DNA from: a virus
IMG/VR virus record: IMGVR_UViG_3300017703_000546
Span: 1-36,115 of that record
Reading direction: 5' to 3' (one strand)
DNA: 36,115 nt
Part shown: piece after piece, positions 21,460-27,527 of the stretch
Numbering within the stretch: the first letter of the stretch is position 1
Layout: every line of letters starts with the position of its first letter
The notes under the pieces: model-generated
Database searches by the model: none
Told to the model about the DNA's origin: nothing
What the model saw: only the letters and a program-made list of their open reading frames with translations
Position numbers and translations under genes: made by a program

Positions 21460-21572
21460 GGCAGCACCGTCCAGCTACCTTCGAGGGCGGCGGCGAGGGC
21501 GAGGGCGGCGACGGTCGTCGCGCCGAGGAAGAGGATGGCGAGGACGTCGCGAGGGTCGGGGCGAGGGGTCAT
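21456..21572 (-). CDS. Tiny membrane peptide (38 aa)
   Basis: MTPRPDPRDVLAILFLGATT followed by VAALALAAALEGSWTVLP: one transmembrane helix (about 10-30) in a 38-residue peptide. ATG 21572 is preceded by ACAGGAG and its stop overlaps the next start (GTGA), which supports translation. It is comparable to the 31-residue membrane peptide at 12808-12903. Possibly a small membrane effector expressed early. Confidence 0.6.
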   Translation of the reverse strand: MTPRPDPRDVLAILFLGATTVAALALAAALEGSWTVLP

Positions 21573-21680
21573 GGCTGTAGGCTCCTGTGTGGCTGGTTGA
21601 CTCTACTACGACCGGCGTAGGCCGGGCTGGAGAAGACGCGGGCGGCGAGAGGGTGCCGCCCACGCCCTCCGCGGCCCTTC

Positions 21681-22562
21681 CTACACCTCGCCGCGGGCGA
21701 GGGTCCGCAGCTCGGCGAGGTCGAGGAAGGCCGCCGGCCACGCGCCGGACTCGGCGAGGACCTGCTGCCGGAGGTTCGCGCCCTCGGTCCAGCCGAGGAA
21801 GATGCGGGAACGCAGCTCGGCGACGCGCCCGGAGACGGGCAGGCCGAGGCGGCGCAGCTCGTCACGGAGCGCCGAACCCTTCCAGCTCTCGACCTCCGCT
21901 GTGTGCGCGTCGAGTAGGCTCGCGACGTCGGTGCCCTCCTCGGCGAGGCGCCCGAAGAGCGTAGCGAAGAAGGCCGCGTGAACCTCGGCCTCGTGGTCCG
22001 CAGCGCCGCTCTCGTGGCGGTGCTCGACGTCCTCGGGGGTCTCGGGCTCCTCCGTGTCCTCGGTCGGGATGGGCGGCAGCTCGAAGTCCATCGCGTCCAG
22101 CTCGGCCTCCAGCGTCGCGCGGAGGGCGGCGATGTCCGCCACGCGCTGCTCCTCGCGCCGCTCGGCGACGTCGCGCCGGACCTGCTTGCGCTCATTGTAG
22201 CGGGCGCGCTGGGCCTTCATCAGCTCGCGACCGGCCTCGGGTTGCGGGTGGTCGTACAGCTCCAGCGTGCCGTCGACGAGCCGGCCCCACCAGCCGATGC
22301 GGAGGGCCGCCTTGGCGATGGGGTTCCAGTCGGAGGGCTGCGGCAGCGCGCCGTCCTCGCCGCCGAAGGTCCACGCGCCGGGGTTCATGCGGCGGTGCGA
22401 GGTCTGCCCGGTCACGCGCTCGAAGCCTGCGCGGTCGACCGGGCCGGCGGCGCGGAGGGCGAGGACGGTCGCCACCGAGCGCTGCTCGGCGCGCGAGAGC
22501 TTCCGGCCGGTCGACTCGGCGAGGGCGAGGTAGGTGAAGATGGTGGCGAGGTCGAGGGTCAT
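21681..22562 (-). CDS. SAP-domain protein (293 aa)
   Basis: A 293-residue protein. Residues about 228-256 (KGSALRDELRRLGLPVSGRV then AELRSRIF) match the SAP DNA-binding motif (L-R-x-EL-x-x-x-GLPVSG-x-x-x-EL-x-x-R). The N-terminal 100 residues include GWWGRLVDGTLELYDHPQ, the centre is a charged coil (RKQVRRDVAERREEQRVAD) and then an acidic Glu/Pro linker. ATG 22562 has GACAGGAGCAAGACC upstream. It probably binds DNA, perhaps host chromatin or phage replication DNA. The family of the N-terminal domain is not recognised. Confidence 0.65.
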   Translation of the reverse strand: MTLDLATIFTYLALAESTGRKLSRAEQRSVATVLALRAAGPVDRAGFERVTGQTSHRRMNPGAWTFGGEDGALPQPSDWNPIAKAALRIGWWGRLVDGTLELYDHPQPEAGRELMKAQRARYNERKQVRRDVAERREEQRVADIAALRATLEAELDAMDFELPPIPTEDTEEPETPEDVEHRHESGAADHEAEVHAAFFATLFGRLAEEGTDVASLLDAHTAEVESWKGSALRDELRRLGLPVSGRVAELRSRIFLGWTEGANLRQQVLAESGAWPAAFLDLAELRTLARGEV

Positions 22563-22580
22563 GGTCTTGCTCCTGTCGTG

Positions 22581-22598
22581 TCCGAGGTAGGTCCCGGC
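22581..22598 (-). repeat. Repeated leader element (second family), copy 2
   Basis: Identical to 19905-19922, upstream of the SAP-domain gene. Confidence 0.75.
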
Positions 22599-22636
22599 CC
22601 GAGGGCGCCACCGGAGCGGCGCCGATGGGTCGAGGT

Positions 22637-22792
22637 CTACAGGACGGCGAGGAAGCGCTTGGCGTAGCTGAGCGCGTAGGCCGCGTTTGTCGCCGGGTAG
22701 GCCTTGACGATGGCGTCGGCGATGCCTTGGGCGTTCGCTGCGTGGCCGAGGGTGGGGTTGTGGGCGTCGAGGGCGATGTTGAAGAGGCTCAT
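22637..22792 (-). CDS. Small protein (51 aa)
   Basis: A 51-residue product, MSLFNIALDAHNPTLGHAAN then AQGIADAIVKAYPATNAAYALSYAKRFLAVL. ATG 22792 has GGAG eight bases upstream and a well-formed promoter at 22821-22849, so translation is likely. It is alanine-rich and amphipathic, with no membrane segment, cysteine or HTH. Not recognised. Confidence 0.62.
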   Translation of the reverse strand: MSLFNIALDAHNPTLGHAANAQGIADAIVKAYPATNAAYALSYAKRFLAVL

Positions 22793-22809
22793 GGTGTCGC
22801 TCCGTTGGG

Positions 22810-22849
22810 TTGACGCTCTGAGCGTAAGGGATGCGCAGAGGGCTGTCTA
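22810..22849 (-). promoter_or_regulatory. Early promoter with overlapping palindrome
   Basis: -35 TAGACA (22844-22849), 17-base spacer, -10 TACGCT (22821-22826). ACGCTCTGAGCGT, a perfect palindrome around one base, covers the -10. It aligns with the palindromes at 5981, 20427 and 23577. Confidence 0.6.
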
Positions 22850-22861
22850 TTACTTTCCGTA

Positions 22862-23083
22862 TTAAACCGACTCGACGTGCGCGTGGACGAGGATGCGCCG
22901 CTTGCCCCTGAGCACGCCCGTCGCGGGGTCGAAGACCGCGAGACCGGTTCGGGTGTAGAGGAAGAGCCGACCGTCTTCAGCGGTACGGCGAAGCGGGTAG
23001 GTCAGGCTCTTATCGACGCCTCGCGGGGTCTCGCCGCGGAGGGTGACGGTGGTGATGTTCGGGTCGCGGCGGCGGTAGGTCAT
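22862..23083 (-). CDS. Small basic protein (73 aa)
   Basis: Not recognised. A 73-residue basic, beta-rich protein: MTYRRRDPNITTVTLRGETP, then SLTYPLRRTAEDGRLFLYTR and GKRRILVHAHVESV. ATG 23083 has AGGA upstream. It is the second gene of the unit that starts with the 148-residue zinc protein and ends right before the next promoter. Its alternating pattern suggests a small beta-barrel. Confidence 0.7.
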   Translation of the reverse strand: MTYRRRDPNITTVTLRGETPRGVDKSLTYPLRRTAEDGRLFLYTRTGLAVFDPATGVLRGKRRILVHAHVESV

Positions 23084-23119
23084 GGCGGGGTCCTGTCGGT
23101 ACGGGTGGGGTGGGTCGGT

Positions 23120-23566
23120 CTACTTGGCGGCGGCGGCGGCGGCGGCGGCGCGGCGAGCCTTCGCCTTGGCGGCGGCGCGGCGGCCGGAGGCCGACTGCAT
23201 CGCGCTGTGCGAGGCGAGGGCGAGCAGGTCGGACTTGAGGATGGTGAGCTTGGAGTCGGCGGCGGCGCGACCGTTCTTCTCGGCAGCGGCCTCGGCGCGG
23301 TCGGCGACGCGGTCGACGAGGTCGCGGAGGGAGTTGATGCGACCCTGGAGGTCCTTGCAGTCGTTGGAGCAGTACTCGCGGACCCGACCCCGGACGCCCA
23401 TGGCGCGGAGGTAGTCGCCGCCGCAGACGCGGCAGCTGCAAAGCTCGAAGCGTCCGCCCTTCATGCCGTAGGTGGTGCCCTCGGCGTAGACGGCCCAGTC
23501 GGCGCGGTCGGCGCGGAAGCCGGCGAGGTTGGCGAGGTCGGCGGCGGTGTCGGCGAGGCGGGTCAT
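23120..23566 (-). CDS. Zinc-ribbon protein with poly-Ala/Lys tail (148 aa)
   Basis: Residues about 43-70 contain CSCRVCGGDYL and EYCSNDC, a likely zinc ribbon. A long helix follows. The C-terminus (about 128-148) is a histone-H1-like AAAKAKARRAAAAAAAAK tail made by GCC-type triplet repeats. DNA binding is likely. ATG 23566 follows TAAGGAGCAACGAC. It is the first gene behind the strongest-looking promoter in the window (23588-23616) and thus perhaps the first gene expressed. A role in early host takeover or regulation is inferred from position only. Confidence 0.72.
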   Translation of the reverse strand: MTRLADTAADLANLAGFRADRADWAVYAEGTTYGMKGGRFELCSCRVCGGDYLRAMGVRGRVREYCSNDCKDLQGRINSLRDLVDRVADRAEAAAEKNGRAAADSKLTILKSDLLALASHSAMQSASGRRAAAKAKARRAAAAAAAAK

Positions 23567-23576
23567 GTCGTTGCTC

Positions 23577-23616
23577 CTTACACCATGAGTATAAGGGGCC
23601 TAATACTGACTGTCCA
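23577..23616 (-). promoter_or_regulatory. Strong early promoter with overlapping palindrome
   Basis: -35 TGGACA (23611-23616), 17-base spacer, -10 TATACT (23588-23593), each five of six to sigma-70 consensus. The -10 lies in CTTACACCATGAGTATAAG (23577-23595), nearly identical to 5981-5999. The upstream sequence to 23656 is markedly A+T-rich. Confidence 0.7.
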
Positions 23617-23649
23617 AGGTTTTCTGGTATTCTGTACTACAAAACCTCA

Positions 23650-23667
23650 TTTACGCTACCGCGCAAA
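23650..23667. promoter_or_regulatory. Palindromic operator-like site (site G)
   Basis: TTTACGCTACCGCGCAAA differs from site A by one base in 18. It lies about 35 bases upstream of the early promoter's -35 and after the lysis genes' hairpin, so it could control the early unit. Confidence 0.68.
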
Positions 23668-23696
23668 CCTCGACGGGCGTGCCGACCGACTCTCGG

Positions 23697-23715
23697 GGCG
23701 CCTCCGGTAGGCGCC
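23697..23715 (-). terminator. Terminator-like hairpin after the lysis genes
   Basis: GGCGCCT / AGGCGCC, a 7-bp G+C-rich stem with a 5-base loop, 17 bases after the last lysis-module stop. No U-tract. It separates late from early transcription. Confidence 0.5.
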
Positions 23716-23731
23716 TAGCTCTCACCGTGCT

Positions 23732-23935
23732 TTACGCCGCTGGTATGAGAGCGAGCCGCCGAACCTTCCCTTGAAGGTCGGCGAGGATGCCCTCAGCGCC
23801 TGCGAGCGCTTCCTCAAGCTCGACAGGGTCGAGGGCAAGCAGCTCCCGACAGCGCTTGACCCGCTCCTCGGTTCGGCTCCTCTCGGGGCATGGCTTCGCG
23901 CAGGTCTTGCAGGGGTCGATGACGGGACCGCTCAT
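23732..23935 (-). CDS. Small cysteine-containing protein (67 aa)
   Basis: A 67-residue protein with CKTCAKPC (8-15) and C27, a possible zinc site, followed by helices (ALDPVELEEALAGAEGILAD). ATG 23935 overlaps the preceding stop (ATGA). It is the last gene of the lysis module and has no membrane segment. Function unknown; it could be a late regulator unrelated to lysis. Confidence 0.68.
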   Translation of the reverse strand: MSGPVIDPCKTCAKPCPERSRTEERVKRCRELLALDPVELEEALAGAEGILADLQGKVRRLALIPAA

Positions 23936-24438
23936 GGCGCTACTCCGAGACGCGAGGCGACCCATCCTAGGACCGCCGCGATGAAGACCCCCACAGCCAC
24001 CTGTACGCCCGGCGCCCTCCAGAAGCGGACGAGCCATTCTTGCCGCCCGTTGGACACCTCTCGCCGCGCCTCCATCCTGAGCCGCTCAGCTTCGTAGTCG
24101 CCCTCGACCCCAGCGAGGACGAGCGCCGCACGGGCCTCCTCGGCAGCCTCGGCGCGGCGCTCGGCGCGCTCCTCGACCGCGGCGATGCGCTCAACGGCTG
24201 CGACGACCCGACCCAGCTGGACGCCGCGCTCGTGAACGGTCCTCTCGACCCGGTCGAGGCGCGTCGCCGTGGCGTCGAAGTCGGCGCGGTGCTCGGCGCG
24301 CATGGTCTCCAGCTTCGACAGCAGGAGGTCGCGGAGGGCGCGCCGCTGCTCGGCGCCCTCTACCCGAGCCTCGCCGAGCCCCGTCCCAAGGTCCGTCAGG
24401 ACGCCGACGAGGATGTCGAGGGGGCTACTGCTGCTCAT
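23932..24438 (-). CDS. Coiled-coil protein with C-terminal membrane anchor (168 aa)
   Basis: Residues about 20-125 form a long Glu/Arg/Ala coiled coil (LLLSKLETMRAEHRADFDAT, then RIAAVEERAERRAEAAEEAR). A transmembrane helix lies near the C-terminus (QVAVGVFIAAVLGWVASRLG, about 145-164). ATG 24438 overlaps the preceding gene by 14 bases. Tail-anchored coiled-coil proteins in lysis cassettes can be spanin-like or holin regulators, which position supports. A single-gene spanin would normally also need a lipobox or signal, not seen here. Confidence 0.7.
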   Translation of the reverse strand: MSSSSPLDILVGVLTDLGTGLGEARVEGAEQRRALRDLLLSKLETMRAEHRADFDATATRLDRVERTVHERGVQLGRVVAAVERIAAVEERAERRAEAAEEARAALVLAGVEGDYEAERLRMEARREVSNGRQEWLVRFWRAPGVQVAVGVFIAAVLGWVASRLGVAP

Positions 24439-24727
24439 CGCGCCAGACCTGTAGGAAGCGCCCGAGGGCGGCGAGCCCGCCGAGCCCGGTGCAGCCGAGG
24501 GCGGCCGGACCGTGGGGCGCGTGCTGGAGCCACGGGCTGATGGCTGCCATCCCGACGACGACGCCGATGACCGCGGCGAGCGCGCCGGTCCACCACGTCC
24601 GGAGACGCCGCGCCGCGGTCTGCCGGCCGGCTGCGAGCCGGAGGTAGAGCACGCCGACGAGCCCGAGCCCGAGCGAGAGGAGGGTCAGCGAGCCCCACCA
24701 GACGACCTCCCACGCCTCGCGGGTCAT
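24425..24727 (-). CDS. Putative holin (100 aa, three membrane segments)
   Basis: A 100-residue protein with hydrophobic segments at about 8-30 (VVWWGSLTLLSLGLGLVGVL), 42-62 (WWTGALAAVIGVVVGMAAIS) and 71-88 (AALGCTGLGGLAALGRFL), and a charged end (QVWRDEQQ). Size, topology and position after the putative endolysin fit a class I-type holin that permeabilises the inner membrane. ATG 24727 overlaps the preceding stop (ATGA). Identification rests on architecture, not family. Confidence 0.62.
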   Translation of the reverse strand: MTREAWEVVWWGSLTLLSLGLGLVGVLYLRLAAGRQTAARRLRTWWTGALAAVIGVVVGMAAISPWLQHAPHGPAALGCTGLGGLAALGRFLQVWRDEQQ

Positions 24728-25002
24728 GGCGAGGCCGAGGCGGCGGCGCAGCAGGCGGCCTGCTTCCCTAGCTCGATGGCGAGGCCGGGCACCTGACGCT
24801 GGACCTCGACGAGGTCCTCGCAGTCGCAGGCGCACTCAGGCTTGTAGTCGACGTCGAACCACTCGCCGACGCTCGCCGAGCCTCCGGCGAAGGCGGTCAC
24901 CGCTGCGAGCCCGAGCCCGCCGACGACGACGACGACGAGAAGCGAGAGCATCGTCCAGCGCGCGACCTTCGAGCGCGCCAGCGTGGCGAGCCATTCGGGC
25001 AC
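24724..25002 (-). CDS. Small membrane protein with cysteine cluster (92 aa)
   Basis: One strong transmembrane segment (WTMLSLLVVVVVGGLGLAAV, about 16-40) followed by an outside-type domain with CACDCEDL and CCAA. Start GTG 25002. In the lysis cassette it may be a second holin, an antiholin or a spanin-like component; the cysteines could form disulfides outside the membrane. Not recognised by family. Confidence 0.62.
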   Translation of the reverse strand: MPEWLATLARSKVARWTMLSLLVVVVVGGLGLAAVTAFAGGSASVGEWFDVDYKPECACDCEDLVEVQRQVPGLAIELGKQAACCAAASASP

Positions 25003-25005
25003 GGT

Positions 25006-25287
25006 CTACCCGCGGTCCCGCAGCTCGTCGGCGAGGTCGATGAGCAGGCGCACGACCGCGACCTCGGCGGCCTCGGGCAGGAAGGGCAGGTCGAAGGCGC
25101 CCGCGATGGTCACGGCGACCCACTGCCGGCGCTCCTCGATGTCGTCCGACTCGAAAAAGACGTCGGCGAACCCGAGCGCGCGGTCGACGGCATCCCAGAA
25201 CCCCGAGAGGTCGAGGCGCTTGCGCGGCTTGCCGCTCGGCGGCGGGAAGGGCGAGCGGGTCGGGTGGCCGGGAGTCAGGTCGGGCAT
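25006..25287 (-). CDS. Hypothetical protein of the lysis module (93 aa)
   Basis: Not recognised. ATG 25287 has GGAGGA seven bases upstream. The N-terminus is Pro/Lys-rich (TRSPFPPPSGKPRKRLDLSG). A helical part follows with WVAVTIAGAFDLPFLPEAAE and VVRLLIDLADELRDRG. It is moderately hydrophobic but has no clear membrane helix. It is the first gene after the late-type motif at 25311-25322. Confidence 0.68.
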   Translation of the reverse strand: MPDLTPGHPTRSPFPPPSGKPRKRLDLSGFWDAVDRALGFADVFFESDDIEERRQWVAVTIAGAFDLPFLPEAAEVAVVRLLIDLADELRDRG

Positions 25288-25310
25288 GACGGGGTCCTCC
25301 TGTCCGGCCG

Positions 25311-25322
25311 AAGGTAGCACGC
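25311..25322 (-). promoter_or_regulatory. Late-type promoter motif of the lysis unit
   Basis: GCGTGCTACCTT, identical to 18482-18493; with upstream bases it forms GGGCGCGTGCTAC, shared with the capsid-unit promoter at 2180-2192. It sits 24 bases before a start codon with a strong Shine-Dalgarno. Confidence 0.45.
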
Positions 25323-25337
25323 GCCCGAGGGCGGTGC

Positions 25338-25934
25338 CTACGCCCGCCAGTCGTCGACGAGCGCGTAGCTGAACCGGTCGCCGTTGCCGTGCGCCTTCTG
25401 CTGCCCGACGAGCCACATCAGCTGCGCGAAGTCCCAGGGGAGGCGGACGACCTGACAGCCGGCGGACCACGGGCCGACGCTGGCGGCGGCGTCGTCGTCG
25501 TCGGCACGGTGGAGGTTGAGCCCGATGACGCCCTTCTCGGCGGCGAGCGGGTTGATGTCCACCTCGCTGTCCCGGTCGGGGTCGCGGACGAAGGGCGCCG
25601 CCGAGGCTTGCACGAGCGCCGGGTAAACGCCCCGATGCTTCCCGAGCTTCCAGACCCCTCGGTGCTGGCCGGTCAGCATGACGGCGGTGCCGCCCTCGAC
25701 CATCGGCTGGTGTAGCCACGTCAGCCCCGGGTCGGTCGTGCCCTCCCACGAGAGGCACCAGCGCTGCCCGTTCGGGGTGTTGAAGAGCGCCCCGATGCGG
25801 TCGTCCCACGCGCCCGCGCGACGCTCGGGCGACCGGATGCCGAACAGGGTCAGGTCGAAGGGCCGACGGTCGAAGACCCGGTAGCCCTTCCCGAGAAGGT
25901 GGTCTCGCACGTCGGCGTAGCTCGGGGGGCGCAT
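25338..25934 (-). CDS. Putative cell-wall hydrolase/endolysin (YkuD-like)
   Basis: A 198-residue protein between tail genes and the holin-like gene. The sequence GVIGLNLHRADD (136-146) and then VGPWSAGCQVVRL (153-165) gives a His142...Ser157-x-Gly-Cys160 arrangement. This resembles the HxnSxGC signature of YkuD-type L,D-transpeptidase folds and of phage peptidoglycan enzymes containing WSAGCQ. Cys160 would be the nucleophile. ATG 25934 overlaps the preceding tail gene (TGATG). No signal peptide. The endolysin role is inferred from motif and position; a glycosidase-type lysin was not found elsewhere. Confidence 0.6.
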   Translation of the reverse strand: MRPPSYADVRDHLLGKGYRVFDRRPFDLTLFGIRSPERRAGAWDDRIGALFNTPNGQRWCLSWEGTTDPGLTWLHQPMVEGGTAVMLTGQHRGVWKLGKHRGVYPALVQASAAPFVRDPDRDSEVDINPLAAEKGVIGLNLHRADDDDAAASVGPWSAGCQVVRLPWDFAQLMWLVGQQKAHGNGDRFSYALVDDWRA

Positions 25935-27526
25935 CACGTCGCCGTCTTGAGCGCCGGCACCATCAGCTCCAGCACGACCTCGGAGTCCATCCAACCCTCC
26001 TGCTTCCCGATGACCATGACGTCGACCTCGGAGAAGCCTGCCACAGTCTGCTCAAGACGTCCACGGAGGCGAGAGGTCGAGAGGGTCGCGAGGTCGCCCG
26101 CGACCAGCTGAGCGAGCCGCAGACCCCGGCAGCGCACCTTGACGTACTCGGGCACGCGGCACTCCCAGGTGTAGCACCGGTAGGCGACGTCCTTCGCGGG
26201 GTTGTCGCTCGACTGGAAGACCCACGCCGTGAGGTCGTGCTCGGCGCTAGTCCGAGCCGGGAGGGTCGAGGTGTAGGTGTCGGCGACCGACACCGAGTCC
26301 GGCGCGCTCGGAGAGCTGTCGCCGTGGACGTACCAGACGACGCACTGCGTGCTCTCGACCGCGACCTCGGTCGACCAGTGGTGATGGTCGAGCACCTCCT
26401 CGATGTCGTCGTCGGTGATGGCGACACCCGAGTGCAGCGCGTCTTCGTAGCGGTTCGCGTCGGTCGCGTCGGGGTTCTGCGCCGCCCGGATGGAGACCTG
26501 CCCCTGCCGACCGACGAGCCAGATGCCGGCCTCGGCGAGGAGGGTCTGCAACCAGCTGATGGCGGCGGTCTTGCCCTCCTCGACGACCACCGCCCAGTCG
26601 TGGTCCGTACCGCTCTTGTTGCCCACGACGTCCTTCCAAGCGTCGATGTCGTCGTGGTCGAGCCAGTCGTCGAGGGCGGCGAATCCCCACGTCTCGGGCA
26701 GCACGTCGTGGTCGCCGTTGGTCGCGTCGCCGGTCGAGACGAGGACCTGCCGAGCGAAGTCGAACGGGTGCCCGTCGAGGTAGGCGCAGGGGTAGGCCTT
26801 CGCGGGCGTCGCCGCGAGGAGGTCGGTCTGGGTCGTCAGGAGGATGTCGCCGGTCGAGAGACCGGTCAGTGTCGTCGCCGTCACGCCCGTGAAGGTCGCG
26901 TAGAAGGCGTCCCCCTGCGTCGTGTCCTCCAGCTCGACGGCGCCCTTGCTGTCGCCGACCTCGAACCCCTTGGAGGTCGTCGAGGTCACCGTCAGCGTGC
27001 CGCCGTCGCCCGCGGTGTAGTCGGCGGTCACGCTCGTGCTGTTCCGGGTCCTCGCAGCGTCGTCGAGGTCGAGCACGTCGAAGAGCGCCATGTTGCTCGA
27101 CGAGGTGTCGTGCCGCGTCGACCAGTGAGCGAAGAGCGAGTCGAAAACCGCGACGTAGCTCGGGGCGACGCCGTTGATGCTCCGGAGCGCCCCGAGGGCG
27201 ACGGGCTCGAAGTCCTCCTCGGCCCAGCCCGCGAACCCGCAGGACAGCACGGCGTAGTGCCCGCGCTCGATGCCCGCCTCGAAGAGGTCCGAGAGGTCGC
27301 CGACAAGCTCGACGGACCACTGGCCGGCCGTGTAGCGCCACGACCCGGGGGTCAGGCGCTCGCCGCCTACCCGGATGCTGGCCCCGAGCTTGACCGGGGT
27401 CGAGTGCGAGCCGCAGCTGTAGGTCGCCGAGAGCTTGTCGTGCCAGTCGGCAACGAAGTCGAGACGCCACTTGGGCGAGACCGTCCGCCGGGACAGCTCG
27501 TCGAGGAAGTCGGAGGACCAGCCCAC
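25934..27526 (-). CDS. Distal tail / baseplate protein (530 aa)
   Basis: The protein starts at GTG 27526, one base after the upstream stop, so translation is probably coupled; no Shine-Dalgarno. N-terminal residues (about 1-120) include RTVSPKWRLDFVADWHDKLS and GERLTPGSWRYTAGQWSVEL, like the first domain of siphovirus tail-tip proteins. The centre contains a Thr/Gly-rich beta segment and long Asp-rich stretches. The C-terminus (DVMVIGKQEGWMDSEVVLEL) resembles hub-type endings. It is the last large tail gene and so probably forms the tail tip. A separate receptor-binding fibre was not found here. Confidence 0.65.
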   Translation of the reverse strand: MGWSSDFLDELSRRTVSPKWRLDFVADWHDKLSATYSCGSHSTPVKLGASIRVGGERLTPGSWRYTAGQWSVELVGDLSDLFEAGIERGHYAVLSCGFAGWAEEDFEPVALGALRSINGVAPSYVAVFDSLFAHWSTRHDTSSSNMALFDVLDLDDAARTRNSTSVTADYTAGDGGTLTVTSTTSKGFEVGDSKGAVELEDTTQGDAFYATFTGVTATTLTGLSTGDILLTTQTDLLAATPAKAYPCAYLDGHPFDFARQVLVSTGDATNGDHDVLPETWGFAALDDWLDHDDIDAWKDVVGNKSGTDHDWAVVVEEGKTAAISWLQTLLAEAGIWLVGRQGQVSIRAAQNPDATDANRYEDALHSGVAITDDDIEEVLDHHHWSTEVAVESTQCVVWYVHGDSSPSAPDSVSVADTYTSTLPARTSAEHDLTAWVFQSSDNPAKDVAYRCYTWECRVPEYVKVRCRGLRLAQLVAGDLATLSTSRLRGRLEQTVAGFSEVDVMVIGKQEGWMDSEVVLELMVPALKTAT

Positions 27527-27527
27527 G

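Noticed and set aside
23617-23647. Inverted repeat AGGTTTT / AAAACCT upstream of the early promoter
   Set aside because: Seven-base arms with a 17-base loop in an A+T-rich stretch could arise by chance. The promoter itself explains the base composition.
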